64,000 bases of DNA from Motiliproteus sp036961355 (GTDB taxonomy: Bacteria; Pseudomonadota; Gammaproteobacteria; Pseudomonadales; Balneatricaceae), in assembly GCA_036961355.1 (NCBI GenBank), contig JBALVL010000012.1, forward strand, positions 58,092 through 122,091, in the 5' to 3' direction. The notes beneath the pieces were generated by a model, which did not search any database, had not been told where the DNA came from, and was given only the letters and a program-made list of their open reading frames with translations. How positions within the stretch are numbered: position 1 is the stretch's first letter; every line of letters begins with the position of its first letter. The position numbers were made by a program, and so were the translations under genes. Positions 44,461 through 53,506 of this stretch are shown piece by piece.

Positions 44461-44473
44461 CACGTTTCTCCTG

Positions 44474-44779
44474 CTAGTGCGAACTGTCGGCTTCATCATG
44501 GTGGTACACCAATGATGTTGAGAGTACGCCGGGCATGTTGTTGATCGTTTCGATAGTTTTGAGGGCGTGCTTTTCGCCGTCGAGTTCTTCAACGGTGACG
44601 ACGAGGTTGCCCCCGTCACCAATGGCATGGACTTCCACACCATTAAGTTCGGTAAGACCTTCAGCCACGGCTGAGGTCTTGCTTGGAGAGGTTCGTACCA
44701 CCAGTCCGGTGATATCGAACAGCTCCTCAGAATCCGGGAGTTGTATCTGGGGTTTTTGTATCTCTGATTGCATCAGCAA
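44474..44779 (-). CDS. napD: NapA signal-peptide chaperone NapD
   Basis: A 101-residue cytoplasmic chaperone that binds the NapA Tat signal and holds it until cofactor insertion. The segment ITGLVVRTSPSKTSAVAEGLTELNGVEVHAI has the family's ferredoxin-like fold pattern. It is slightly longer than E. coli NapD. It lies between napF and napA, as in the standard napFDAGHBC order. Confidence 0.9.
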   Translation of the reverse strand: MLMQSEIQKPQIQLPDSEELFDITGLVVRTSPSKTSAVAEGLTELNGVEVHAIGDGGNLVVTVEELDGEKHALKTIETINNMPGVLSTSLVYHHDEADSSH

Positions 44780-44790
44780 GCAGTCTCCTT

Positions 44791-45342
44791 CTATTTATCG
44801 TTAAGGTTTTTTTGGTAGGTGACGGATGTTGAGTTTGTTGTTTCGTTTTTTGGGGCTTGTATCAAGATAGCTTGTGTCGGGCAGACCGCCACACAAGCAC
44901 CACAACCGGTACATTGATCGGGGTGTATTTCTGGCGAGCCTACGCCACCTATCTTGAGTTTTAAGCTGATCGCTTCGGGGTCGCACTGTTCGATACAGCT
45001 GCGGCAAATCACCTGTTTATTGGTGATGCAGCGGTCACTGATAACAGCTTTGATCGACCATGGAGATTGATCAGTGTTGCGGAATATAGGGGCTTTACAG
45101 CTGCTGACACATTCTTGGCAGAAAGTGCATTCACCACGCTTGAAATCCACCTCAGGAAAACCACCAGAACCTTTAATTAAGATCTGTTCGGGGCATTGCT
45201 TAATACAATCGCCGCAGCGGCTGCACTGATCGGTAAAGTCAGTTTCTGTCACGCTCCAGGGTGGGCGTGTGGGAAGATGTTTTGAACCGGTATCACCCCT
45301 AAACAGTTGCCTGCGTGAGGGATTGAAAGCGGATTGCGACAT
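44791..45342 (-). CDS. napF: Ferredoxin-type protein NapF
   Basis: A 183-residue cytoplasmic iron-sulfur protein with three to four 4Fe-4S motifs (CSRCGDCIKQCPE, CTFCQECVSSC, CRSCIEQCDPE, CTGCGACVAVCPT). NapF is thought to help mature or donate electrons to NapA before export. The RRQLFRG near the N-terminus is family-typical and not a Tat signal. It is the first gene of the operon and is preceded by an FNR-like palindrome. Confidence 0.93.
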   Translation of the reverse strand: MSQSAFNPSRRQLFRGDTGSKHLPTRPPWSVTETDFTDQCSRCGDCIKQCPEQILIKGSGGFPEVDFKRGECTFCQECVSSCKAPIFRNTDQSPWSIKAVISDRCITNKQVICRSCIEQCDPEAISLKLKIGGVGSPEIHPDQCTGCGACVAVCPTQAILIQAPKNETTNSTSVTYQKNLNDK

Positions 45343-45718
45343 ACTTGTCTTTCCTGACCGAAAGCCGCCGGCTTCATGCCGGTTTAATGGAACCTTGGTG
45401 CTGACATGGTCAAGGTTCCAGTCAGGTTCAAGCGTATGACCATATAATCTTTCTGTATTTGACCTTCGTCAAGAATAGTCTACGCATAACCGAGACTTTT
45501 CCTGATAAAAATGATTTATATTTGTTTATTGGGTATTTTTGATAAGTGTCAATTAAATTCTACTGATGCTTGGGGGGATCAGGATATATTTTGTTTATAT
45601 CTTAATTCTCAGTACCTTAGTAGGAATTAAGCTATGTAGGTGATGGTTGCAGCGATGCGATTTTACGGTATGTGAGGTACTTAGGTCGTTTGATCAGAGC
45701 AACTGCTGTGAAAATCTT
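45343..45718. other. Promoter region upstream of napF
   Basis: About 375 bases without a gene. It carries the FNR-like site at 45459-45472 on the napF side and AT-rich sequence toward the hairpin at 45719. No clear NarP heptamers were identified by eye. Confidence 0.5.
45459..45472. promoter_or_regulatory. FNR/Anr-like box upstream of napF
   Basis: TTGAC-CTTC-GTCAA, a perfect palindrome close to the FNR consensus TTGAT-N4-ATCAA, centred about 123 bases upstream of the napF start. Anaerobic control by FNR is the norm for nap operons. A strong -10 at the expected distance was not obvious. Confidence 0.65.
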
Positions 45719-45756
45719 AGGGCTGAACGGTTGCTTCAAAGCAGGCGGTTCAGCCC
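45719..45756 (-). terminator. Hairpin downstream of the 45763 gene
   Basis: GGGCTGAAC and GTTCAGCCC arms with further pairing of TTGCTT/AAGCAG inside, 6 bases past the stop of the minus-strand gene. There is a stable stem but only a weak T-run, so termination is plausible and not certain. Confidence 0.55.
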
Positions 45757-45762
45757 GTTAGA

Positions 45763-46059
45763 TTAACTCAATTCGCTGGGGTCGATCACCACACCTAATG
45801 AACGTTTGTCGATCATCTTCATGGTCTTGGCTTCTTTGTAGCGGAAGGTCACTGTCTTACCCAGTTCGATCTCTAGCTGTTTATCACCCGAGATGTAATT
45901 GTAAGGCTCACCGTCGATCATCAGGATATGGGTGAAGTAAGGTGGCATACCGACCCATTCATTATGCGGGCCGCTGGTCTCGACCGCCTGAAGCTCTCCG
46001 CGACCGATCAATTTGGGTGTCTGTGTGCGGCCGCGGCCGCGCTTAAAATTACCTGCCAT
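45763..46059 (-). CDS. Hypothetical protein, 98 residues
   Basis: A small soluble basic protein I do not recognise. It has an arginine/glycine-rich N-terminus (KRGRGRTQTP) and a beta-rich remainder, and no signal peptide or membrane segment. It is alone upstream of the nap promoter region on the same strand, separated from napF by 420 bases and a hairpin, so it is probably not part of the nap operon. Confidence 0.6.
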   Translation of the reverse strand: MAGNFKRGRGRTQTPKLIGRGELQAVETSGPHNEWVGMPPYFTHILMIDGEPYNYISGDKQLEIELGKTVTFRYKEAKTMKMIDKRSLGVVIDPSELS

Positions 46060-46426
46060 AAAGGGTGTCTCGATAACGATTGGATTAAGTGGCTAAAGCG
46101 GCTTGGTCGCAAGCAAAAAGAAGTACGTCAATACTATGCCAACGGGTCCGGTATTGTTTGATCTTGGATGCTCACTAAGTGACCCGTTTGAACGGCCGCT
46201 GCGGCCTAACTCTAGCAGACTGCTTGGTAAATGAGTGATTAAGTTGGTAGTGATGTATCAGTATCCACAGGCATCGTTTTGAGTCTGCCGAGGTAGATGG
46301 ATAATATGGGCCATAAAAGACTTCTGACGAGGGAAGTCGGGTGGCTAACTCTTCTCATCGCCAGCCGGCTCTGGCTATACTCCAGCTAACGCTTGCTGAT
46401 TATGTTCATGGATGGAGAATCGTTAA
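46060..46426. other. Divergent intergenic region, no supported gene
   Basis: 367 bases between the 98-residue protein gene and the LOG-family gene, which diverge from it. It presumably holds both promoters. No palindrome stronger than chance was seen. Confidence 0.4.
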
Positions 46427-47104
46427 ATGATTCAAGACCTTAAAGGTGAAGAAACGTGGCGTCTATTTCGAATTCTTGCCGAGTTTACCGAAGGTTATGA
46501 CCGCTTGTCGGATATTGGCTTTGGAGTGTCAGTGTTTGGCTCAGCCCGACTCCAGCCCGACTCGCCCTATTATCAGCAGGCGGAGCAGTTATCGTGTCGC
46601 TTAGCCGAAGAGGGTTTCACCATCATCACCGGTGGCGGCCCCGGCATTATGGAAGCCGGTAATAAAGGGGCTCACGAGGCGGGCGGCGTATCGGTTGGGC
46701 TCAATATCCAACTGCCGATGGAACAGATCGCCAACCCGTATCAGAACTTGTCGCTCGACTTTCGTTACTTCTTTGCCCGCAAGGCGATGTTCGTCAAGTA
46801 CTCGGTCGGCTATGTCTGTATGCCTGGCGGCTACGGTACCCTGGACGAGTTCTTTGAAGCGTTGACGCTGATGCAAACCCTGAAAATTTATCCGATGCCG
46901 TTGATCCTGTTTGGTCGTTCTTTCTGGCAAGGGTTATTGGATTGGATTGAGTCGTCAATGCTGGAGCAGGGGCTGGTTACCGCCGAAGACCTGAACATTA
47001 TCACCATCACCGATGATATCGATGAGGTGGTTCAGTTGATCACGGAACACCGCCGTTGGAAGCAGCAACAGATAGATCAGGCTAAGGATGAAGCGAATGA
47101 GTGA
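46427..47104 (+). CDS. LOG-family (TIGR00730-type) Rossmann-fold protein
   Basis: A 225-residue protein of the lysine-decarboxylase-like/LOG family. The nucleotide-binding signature is GGGPGIMEAGNKGAHEAGG and the catalytic-type motif is PGGYGTLDEFFE. Characterised members are cytokinin-type phosphoribohydrolases acting on nucleoside monophosphates; the bacterial role is uncertain. A GGAG ribosome binding site lies 9 bases upstream. The following gene starts inside its last codons. Confidence 0.85.
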   Translation: MIQDLKGEETWRLFRILAEFTEGYDRLSDIGFGVSVFGSARLQPDSPYYQQAEQLSCRLAEEGFTIITGGGPGIMEAGNKGAHEAGGVSVGLNIQLPMEQIANPYQNLSLDFRYFFARKAMFVKYSVGYVCMPGGYGTLDEFFEALTLMQTLKIYPMPLILFGRSFWQGLLDWIESSMLEQGLVTAEDLNIITITDDIDEVVQLITEHRRWKQQQIDQAKDEANE

Positions 47105-47597
47105 TCGATTAATAAGCCATACACAGCAGCAGTGGGGTGGGCTTTTGGTGTTGTTCTACGAACAAGTCGTGAAAGTGAAAAAAGCAGGGCGGGTGCTAAC
47201 CAAAATTTGCATATCAATAATGGTACTGACCGCCGTGATGCTGGGGCTGGTTCGGCCGGTCAGTGCGGGAGAGGTCGAGATTGTCGACGTCTGGGCTGAG
47301 CTACAGGGAGTCGATAGCCAGCGGGCCGGGCATCAGTTATGGCGTTTCAATGTCACTCTTCGGCATGCAGATAGCGGCTGGAAGCATTACGCTGATGGTT
47401 GGCAGGTTGTTGATTCAAAAAATAATGTGCTGGGTGATCGGGTATTGCACCACCCGCACGAAAACGAACAGCCTTTTACCAGAGGTTTGTCGGGGGTCTC
47501 TCTTCCTGTCACAACCCAGAGTGTTATGATCAGAGCCCACGATTCCGTCCATGGTTGGGCCGACCAACGTTTCACTGTGATGTTGGATAAACCGTGA
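47097..47597 (+). CDS. Hypothetical exported protein
   Basis: The mature part (about 110 residues from GEVEIVDVWAEL) is a beta-rich periplasmic domain I do not recognise. A signal peptide occupies the segment VLTKICISIMVLTAVMLGLVRPVSA, but it starts about 35 residues after the ATG at 47097. A GTG at 47169 would give a conventional signal peptide and may be the true start. The ATG at 47097 overlaps the LOG stop and has AAGGA upstream, so I report it. The start is uncertain. Confidence 0.6.
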   Translation: MSDRLISHTQQQWGGLLVLFYEQVVKVKKAGRVLTKICISIMVLTAVMLGLVRPVSAGEVEIVDVWAELQGVDSQRAGHQLWRFNVTLRHADSGWKHYADGWQVVDSKNNVLGDRVLHHPHENEQPFTRGLSGVSLPVTTQSVMIRAHDSVHGWADQRFTVMLDKP

Positions 47598-47613
47598 TAT
47601 TGGATAAAGAATA

Positions 47614-47901
47614 ATGCCATCGACCTTGGCCAAAGAGGCCACTATCTCTGTTCTTCTGGGGCGTTTTAATGATCATCGGCTGCCGCGAATCTTAGCGCTC
47701 AAAAAGATGGCTGAGCGGGGAGAACGACTCGGTGATTTCGATCTGCGTTACCTGGAACGGGTCATTGGTGATGTTCACCATCTTCAGCACTTGAGCGCGG
47801 GGAGTGCTCGCCATCAAGCATTACTGGCTAAGATTATCACTCTGTATACGACAATCATCGCCGCTGCGTTGGAAAATGAGCGCCAAGCTAACAGCCGCTG
47901 A
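47614..47901 (+). CDS. Hypothetical protein, 95 residues
   Basis: A small, mostly helical cytoplasmic protein with no signal peptide and no recognised family. It follows the exported protein gene by 16 bases on the same strand and probably shares its transcript with the LOG-family gene. It is convergent with the M48 protease gene. Confidence 0.6.
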   Translation: MPSTLAKEATISVLLGRFNDHRLPRILALKKMAERGERLGDFDLRYLERVIGDVHHLQHLSAGSARHQALLAKIITLYTTIIAAALENERQANSR

Positions 47902-47960
47902 GCAGGATAATTGCACTGTCAGCTTGCTGGTCTAGCCGGCTGTTGGTGTGATCGGGGGGC

Positions 47961-49949
47961 TTATTGGGATAACCGGGCGTCTATAGGTAGCCTGGGTTGT
48001 GGGCAGTCCATCACTGCCGCTATAGCGCTGATGATTTCGACCTCCACAGCACTGATCTGTTTGTCTTGCTTGATACAAAACTCTAACCCGCGCAGCAGTC
48101 GGCTTTTGAGCAGCGGCCTGCTGTCGGCTAAAGCGCTTACCGCTTTTATAAATGCCGGTAGCGCGCAGTCACTCTGCGGTAGCAGGCGCAGGTTATAAAG
48201 CCCAACACTGGCGACTCCACGGTTGAACCCTCGCTCGGCTTCTTGTGGGTCGGTATGGCCATGGTGGGCCAACAATGACATCACTAGCTGGTATTGATCA
48301 GCTAGCTGTTGTGGTTGTTTATGGCTGCCTGCTCTTAGGGTTCGATTTTCAAACTCTGCTGCTAGGTAGTGTTGTACGACCTGATACAGGCACCACTCGA
48401 ACAGATCGGTCTGCTGGTCGGCACGAATCAGTAATAACAGTGTCTTTTTAAACATGGGGTACTGTTCAGGTGATATGCATTTAAGCGCTGGCAGACAGAG
48501 CTGAGCCAGAGGCAGATGGTGACGGCGCGGTAGTTGTGTAATATCCGGGCGTAGCTGCCTGCACAGCCGGGAAATACCTGTAACCGGTTGTTTCTCGATC
48601 AATAAGAGCTGTCTGGCTTGTACCTCCTCCAGATCGCTGATGATCAGACTGTATACCACCGCCATTGCCCCTAGAGGTTCGTGAATCTGCGAGTGGATTG
48701 TGGCGGGCAGGGCGTCGATCCCCTGACGTACCCGCTGTAGAGGACTATCGCCGACAAGACTTCTGTCAAGATCGTTGGCAATCTTACCGCCCGCTAATAC
48801 CACTCCGAGTTGCAGCGCCTGCTTACGGCGTTGTTCCTGTTGTTGCCGAAGATGCTCTTGGCGCTGTTGGTCACGTTGCTGTTGTTGTTTGATTTGGCTT
48901 GGTTTGGGGTAGATGTAGCTGCCGTTCCAGTCGGGTTGCAGTTTGATGATACGTTCCAGAAGCGGCGGGTGGGTGGCATACAACCCGGTTAATCGTTGCA
49001 GTGACTGGCCGAAGAACAGATGGCTGAGCGTATCGCTGTTGGGGTTAGCCATCAGGGCCCCTTGCTGATGGCCACCGATCACTTTCAGGGCGTCGGCGAT
49101 CCCTTGTGGGTTGCGGGTAAACTGTACCGCCGATGCGTCGGCCAGAAATTCACGCTGACGGCTGACCGAAGCTTTGATCAGCCGACCAAAGAACGCACCG
49201 ATCCAGCCAACGATCAGCAACCCAAAACCCAAAAGAGACAGGTGGGGGCTACCGCTCTTGCCTGAGTTACGACGACTGCCCGAAGAGCCGAAATGCAGCA
49301 GCAGTTCGCCAACCGATCCGATAAACACGATACCGTGAAGAATGGCGATCAAACGTAGATTTAACCGCATGTCGCCGTTGAGAATATGGCTGAATTCGTG
49401 CGCGACCACTCCTTGTAGCTGCGGTCGGCTAAGTCGCTCAATGGTGCCGCGGGTCAGGCCGATCACTGCGTCGGCAGGGGTATTGCCAGCGGCAAAGGCG
49501 TTAATCCCCTCTTCATTGTCCAGCAGGTAGACCGACGGTACCGGCATCCCCGACGCCAACGCCATCTCCTCGACCACGTTGAGTGCGCGTTGTTGTTCGG
49601 CGCTGTCACAGTTGGGTTGAATGCGGCTGCCACCCAGCGACTCAGCAACCGCTTTGCCACCCTCTGCCAACTGGAACCATTTGTAGACGATCGCGCTCAG
49701 GACGGTGCCGCTGACCGCCAGGCTGATCAGCCCGAAGCGATGCCAGTCGAACTGCTGTAACAGCGCACCGCTGCCTTGATAGAGTAAGGTGGACAGACTA
49801 CCGTCGCTAAGCCCGGTGACCCCCCACAGAGTCACCATTACCAGCAAGTTTGTCAGTAGTATCAATGCACAAACCGCCAGTACAAAAAGCACCACCAAGA
49901 GGCTGGTGGTGCGACGGGCTTGATCCTGTTGATTGAAAAAATCGATCAT
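47961..49949 (-). CDS. M48-family membrane metalloprotease with long C-terminal extension
   Basis: A 662-residue protein. N-terminal membrane segments (about residues 15-40 and 80-100) precede an M48 catalytic domain with the zinc motif VVAHEFSHILNGD and the third-ligand region REFLADASAVQFTRN. After a glutamine/arginine-rich linker (QQQQRDQQRQEHLRQQQEQRR, split by eye near residues 355-375) there is an extra helical domain of about 270 residues absent from HtpX. It is encoded 31 bases after lemA, a common lemA-M48 pairing. Confidence 0.88.
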   Translation of the reverse strand: MIDFFNQQDQARRTTSLLVVLFVLAVCALILLTNLLVMVTLWGVTGLSDGSLSTLLYQGSGALLQQFDWHRFGLISLAVSGTVLSAIVYKWFQLAEGGKAVAESLGGSRIQPNCDSAEQQRALNVVEEMALASGMPVPSVYLLDNEEGINAFAAGNTPADAVIGLTRGTIERLSRPQLQGVVAHEFSHILNGDMRLNLRLIAILHGIVFIGSVGELLLHFGSSGSRRNSGKSGSPHLSLLGFGLLIVGWIGAFFGRLIKASVSRQREFLADASAVQFTRNPQGIADALKVIGGHQQGALMANPNSDTLSHLFFGQSLQRLTGLYATHPPLLERIIKLQPDWNGSYIYPKPSQIKQQQQRDQQRQEHLRQQQEQRRKQALQLGVVLAGGKIANDLDRSLVGDSPLQRVRQGIDALPATIHSQIHEPLGAMAVVYSLIISDLEEVQARQLLLIEKQPVTGISRLCRQLRPDITQLPRRHHLPLAQLCLPALKCISPEQYPMFKKTLLLLIRADQQTDLFEWCLYQVVQHYLAAEFENRTLRAGSHKQPQQLADQYQLVMSLLAHHGHTDPQEAERGFNRGVASVGLYNLRLLPQSDCALPAFIKAVSALADSRPLLKSRLLRGLEFCIKQDKQISAVEVEIISAIAAVMDCPQPRLPIDARLSQ

Positions 49950-49980
49950 CGGTTTGGTGCGGTCAGATTAATACGCTGAA

Positions 49981-50577
49981 TCAGAACGAAACCTTGGGTG
50001 CAGCCTGTATTTCGGCGCTATCGGCGAACTCCAGTAGGTTGGCGTCTTTCTTATGGCCAAAGGTGGCAGCCAGTAGCATGGTGGGGAAACTCTGGCGCTG
50101 TTCGTTGTAGCTGGCGACCGCATCGTTGAACGCCTGACGGGCGAATGCAACGCGATTCTCCGTGCTGGTGAGTTCTTCGGACAACTGCATCATATTCTGA
50201 TTGGCTTTGAGGTCGGGGTAGGCCTCCATCACCAGATTGAGTTTGCCCAGCGCCGAATGGAGAGCACCTTCGGCACTGGCCAGCTGATTGAGGGAGGTCG
50301 CGCTGGTCGGATTGGCCGCCGCGCCTTTGAGCACGGCGGCGGCTTCGTTACGGGCCAGAGTTACCGCTTCCAGCGTTTCTCGCTCATGACCCATATAAGC
50401 CTTGGCGGTCTCAACCAGATTGGGGATCAGGTCGTAACGGCGTTTAAGCTGCACCTCGATCTGGCTGAAAGCGTTCAGGTGACGTTGTCTGAGTGTAACC
50501 AGTCGGTTATAGATCGTGACGGTGCCGAACACAGCCGCCACGATGACGATCCAGAAGATGACAGTACCGATATCCAT
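49981..50577 (-). CDS. lemA: LemA-family protein
   Basis: A 198-residue membrane-anchored protein of the LemA family: one N-terminal membrane segment (VIFWIVIVAAVFGTVTIYN) and a helical-bundle domain with the diagnostic RLVTLRQRHLNAFSQIEVQLKRRYDLIPNLVETAKAY region, positions about 27-64. LemA proteins often accompany M48 proteases in envelope maintenance, as here. The molecular function is not established. Confidence 0.93.
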   Translation of the reverse strand: MDIGTVIFWIVIVAAVFGTVTIYNRLVTLRQRHLNAFSQIEVQLKRRYDLIPNLVETAKAYMGHERETLEAVTLARNEAAAVLKGAAANPTSATSLNQLASAEGALHSALGKLNLVMEAYPDLKANQNMMQLSEELTSTENRVAFARQAFNDAVASYNEQRQSFPTMLLAATFGHKKDANLLEFADSAEIQAAPKVSF

Positions 50578-50664
50578 ATGCGGTCTCGTTAAGGTAGTGA
50601 ATTTATCGATCAGGGTATATCAGGTGATGTCCTGTTCGCCAGACCTCTTTAACGGGGGTATTGG

Positions 50665-50715
50665 GTCTGGGACTCTATCCAAGTCTGGGACTCTATCCAA
50701 GTCTGCGGCTATAAT
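50665..50715 (+). promoter_or_regulatory. nfo promoter embedded in an 18-bp tandem repeat
   Basis: GTCTGGGACTCTATCCAA is exactly duplicated (50665-50682, 50683-50700) and starts a third copy at 50701. A TATAAT -10 follows at 50710-50715. The best -35, TGGGAC (50686-50691), lies inside the second repeat with an 18-base spacer. The repeat unit therefore carries a duplicated -35. Confidence 0.55.
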
Positions 50716-50783
50716 CCGCGGCTGCCATTAAGCGTGTGTTGCTTGTGGCTTACCGTTATTAGAACTGTTTTTTGAGGTTGTTT

Positions 50784-51629
50784 ATGAAATTTGTCGGAGC
50801 CCATGTCAGTGCTGCCGGAGGAGTGGAGAACGCACCGCTCAACGCGAAAGCGATTGGAGCTCGTGCCTTTGCGCTGTTTACCAAGAACCAGCGTCGCTGG
50901 GATGCAAAGCCGCTGACCGCTGCAAGTATTGATGCATTCAAGGCCAACTGTAAGCGCTGCGAGTTTGCGCCCGAGCAGATCCTGCCGCACGACTCTTACC
51001 TGATCAACCTGGGGCACCCAGAGGTCGAGGCGCTGCAGAAATCACGACTGGCGTTTATCGACGAGTTACAGCGCTGTCAGCAACTGGGTTTGACGCTACT
51101 CAACTTCCATCCCGGCAGCCATCTGAAACAGCTGTCAGAAAGTGATTGTCTCGACCGGGTTGCCGAGTCGATCAATATCGCGCTTGATGCGACCGAGGGT
51201 GTCACTGCAGTGATCGAAAATACCGCCGGACAAGGCTCTAATCTGGGTTATCGGTTTGAGCATCTGGCGCAGATTATCGATGGCGTGGAGGATAAGTCGC
51301 GGGTAGGCGTGTGTCTGGATACTTGCCACACCTTCGTTGCCGGGTATGACCTGCGTGGTCATAGCGCCAGTCAACAGACCTTCGATGAATTCGAGCGGGT
51401 GGTGGGGTTTGAATATTTGCGGGGTATGCACCTCAACGATGCCAAAGTCGATTTTGCCACCCGGGTCGATCGTCATCAAAGCCTGGGTCAGGGTTTTATT
51501 GGTTGGGACTGTTTCGAAGTGATCATGCGGGATCCGCGCTTTGACGGTATCCCGATGGTGCTGGAAACGATCGACAGTACTATCTGGTCTGATGAGATCC
51601 AGGCGCTGTATCAGCTACAACATCGTTAA
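50784..51629 (+). CDS. nfo: Deoxyribonuclease IV (endonuclease IV)
   Basis: A 281-residue AP endonuclease with a TIM-barrel fold and trinuclear zinc site, cutting DNA at abasic sites during base excision repair. It begins KFVGAHVSAAGGVENA and contains LNFHPGSH, the ENTAGQG motif, CLDTCHTFVAGYD and MHLNDAK. Length matches E. coli Nfo (285). The ATG at 50784 is chosen over a TTG four codons upstream because GAGG lies seven bases ahead of it. A 9-base tandem repeat follows the stop. Confidence 0.96.
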   Translation: MKFVGAHVSAAGGVENAPLNAKAIGARAFALFTKNQRRWDAKPLTAASIDAFKANCKRCEFAPEQILPHDSYLINLGHPEVEALQKSRLAFIDELQRCQQLGLTLLNFHPGSHLKQLSESDCLDRVAESINIALDATEGVTAVIENTAGQGSNLGYRFEHLAQIIDGVEDKSRVGVCLDTCHTFVAGYDLRGHSASQQTFDEFERVVGFEYLRGMHLNDAKVDFATRVDRHQSLGQGFIGWDCFEVIMRDPRFDGIPMVLETIDSTIWSDEIQALYQLQHR

Positions 51630-51630
51630 T

Positions 51631-51657
51631 GCTGTCACGGCTGTCACGGCTGTTACC
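51631..51657. repeat. 9-bp tandem repeat after nfo
   Basis: GCTGTCACG, GCTGTCACG, GCTGTTACC: two exact copies and one two-mismatch copy, starting one base after the nfo stop codon. Confidence 0.85.
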
Positions 51658-51877
51658 GATGCTCTGGCGGTATCGATTGTGTGTCGTTCAGTTCCTGGGA
51701 GTGCGGTTGCTCTGACAGGGATTGTTGCGCATGTTGTTTTTTTGCCTGCGAGCGGGAATAGAAGTAGACGATCAGGTTTTTAGAGCCAAACATAAAGGCG
51801 GCGAAAACCAGACCTATAGCGAATCCGATCGCCGGCTGTTCTCTGAGTATTTCGATAAACCACAGAGTATTACCCAT
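51653..51877 (-). CDS. Small single-span membrane protein, 74 residues
   Basis: A small protein with one membrane helix (AIGFAIGLVFAAFMFGSKNLIVYFY, about residues 15-39) followed by a charged glutamine/serine-rich cytoplasmic-type tail. The ATG at 51877 has AGGAGG eight bases upstream, the strongest Shine-Dalgarno around, which supports a real gene. Family and function are unknown. It is convergent with nfo. Confidence 0.65.
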   Translation of the reverse strand: MGNTLWFIEILREQPAIGFAIGLVFAAFMFGSKNLIVYFYSRSQAKKQHAQQSLSEQPHSQELNDTQSIPPEHR

Positions 51878-51880
51878 CAC

Positions 51881-52226
51881 CCAAGCCTCCTTGTCTTGAT
51901 TAGCAGTCGCTAAAGTATAAGCTGCAACGCTATCGAAACGAAAGGGTGGTAAGGCAGTTATTTTGCCAGCGGGACCTTGCTTGGACGCTATTCGTCCTTG
52001 ATCCTCAACCTCTTCGACCCGTAGTTACCGGTTAATACAAACGCGCGGTTATAGGCGGGATAGTTAGGGGCGGGCGGTCGCGTTGGTCAGTACGATCCTG
52101 TAAGCTGCACGCCCGCCGGGAGTTCTGTTAGCTGCATGCCCGTCGGTGAGGCGTTTTCTCCATACTGGAGCTGCGCCATCCTGGCATTCTGGCCTGCTAT
52201 ACAGCGCAGCGACACGAGACTGTTTT
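51881..52226. other. Intergenic region upstream of rhlE
   Basis: About 345 bases without a supported gene. It contains an imperfect direct repeat, GCTGCACGCCCGCCGG (52105) and GCTGCATGCCCGTCGG (52132), with a 27-base period. A long leader is common for DEAD-box helicase genes, which are often autoregulated. Confidence 0.5.
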
Positions 52227-53483
52227 ATGAGCTTTGACTCCCTGGGGCTATCCGCTCCGATCCTTGAAGCCGTTGCCTCCAAAGGTTACGAGACCCCATC
52301 ACCGATTCAGGCCCAGGCGATCCCCGCCATTCTTGACGGCAAAGATGTGATGGCGGCAGCGCAGACTGGAACCGGTAAGACCGCCGGCTTTACTTTGCCA
52401 CTGCTACAACTGTTATCCGAAGGGCCACGCGCCCAGCAAAATAATGTCCGAGCGCTGGTGTTGACCCCAACCCGCGAGCTGGCCGCGCAGGTGGCTGAGA
52501 GCGTTGCTACTTACGGTAAGAACTTGCCATTGCGCTCTACCGTGGTGTTCGGCGGCGTTAAGATCAACCCGCAGATGATGAAGCTTCGCCAAGGCGTCGA
52601 TGTGTTGGTTGCGACTCCGGGCCGGTTGCTCGACCTTTATAACCAAAAAGCGGTCAAGTTCAGCCAGCTGGAAGTCCTTATCCTCGATGAAGCCGACCGA
52701 ATGCTCGATATGGGCTTTATCCACGACATCAAAAAAATTCTGGCAGTGCTGCCCAAAAAACGGCAGAACCTGATGTTCTCGGCTACCTTCTCCGGTGATA
52801 TCCGTACGCTGGCTAAAGGGCTGGTGCATGACCCTGTCGAGATTTCGGTCAGCCCGGCTAACACCACCGTCGAGTCGGTCGAACAGCTGCTTTACCCAGT
52901 CGATAAGAGCAAGAAGTCAGCAGTGCTGACCCGGCTGATCAAAGAGAACGATTGGCAACAGGTGTTGGTGTTCTCGCGAACCAAGCACGGTGCTAATCGA
53001 CTGACAAAACATCTGGAAGGCAAGAACATCAAAGCCGCCGCGATCCACGGCAATAAGAGTCAGGGCGCCCGCACCAAGGCGCTGGCAAACTTTAAAAGTG
53101 GAGAGATCAGGGTGCTGGTCGCCACCGATATCGCCGCTCGGGGGCTGGATATTGATCAGTTACCGCAGGTGGTTAATTTTGATCTGCCTAATGTACCCGA
53201 AGATTATGTTCACCGGATCGGTCGTACTGGCCGCGCCGGTGCCACGGGCGCGGCGGTATCACTGGTTAGTGCCGATGAATCGAAGCAGTTGTTTGATATC
53301 GAACGACTGATCGGACAGCTGGTGCCACGTAAATTGATCGAAGGGTTTGAACCGGTCAATAAGTTGCCCGAATCACGCCTCAATCAGCGTTCGCCAAAGA
53401 AGCCAAAGAAGCCCAAAGTCAATCACCGCGATGGCCAGCGCTCGGGTGATAACGCCGTTGGTCACAGCCATCGAGGACGTTAA
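52227..53483 (+). CDS. rhlE: DEAD-box RNA helicase RhlE
   Basis: A 418-residue ATP-dependent RNA helicase of the RhlE group. Motifs appear in order: Q motif (PSPIQAQAIP), I (AAQTGTGKT), Ia (PTRELAAQV), II (DEAD in LILDEADRMLDMGF), III (SAT), IV-V (VLVATDIAARGLDI) and VI (HRIGRTGRAG). The C-terminal tail is short and basic (KKPKKPKVNHRDGQR). The ATG at 52227 matches the RhlE start MSFDSLGL; the open frame runs 27 codons further upstream. It acts in ribosome assembly or RNA turnover. Confidence 0.94.
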   Translation: MSFDSLGLSAPILEAVASKGYETPSPIQAQAIPAILDGKDVMAAAQTGTGKTAGFTLPLLQLLSEGPRAQQNNVRALVLTPTRELAAQVAESVATYGKNLPLRSTVVFGGVKINPQMMKLRQGVDVLVATPGRLLDLYNQKAVKFSQLEVLILDEADRMLDMGFIHDIKKILAVLPKKRQNLMFSATFSGDIRTLAKGLVHDPVEISVSPANTTVESVEQLLYPVDKSKKSAVLTRLIKENDWQQVLVFSRTKHGANRLTKHLEGKNIKAAAIHGNKSQGARTKALANFKSGEIRVLVATDIAARGLDIDQLPQVVNFDLPNVPEDYVHRIGRTGRAGATGAAVSLVSADESKQLFDIERLIGQLVPRKLIEGFEPVNKLPESRLNQRSPKKPKKPKVNHRDGQRSGDNAVGHSHRGR

Positions 53484-53506
53484 TTCTTAGAATACCCGCG
53501 CAACAT

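Noticed and set aside
44461..44643. 61-codon N-terminal extension of napA
   Set aside because: It overlaps napD in another frame and would bury the Tat signal that begins at 44460.
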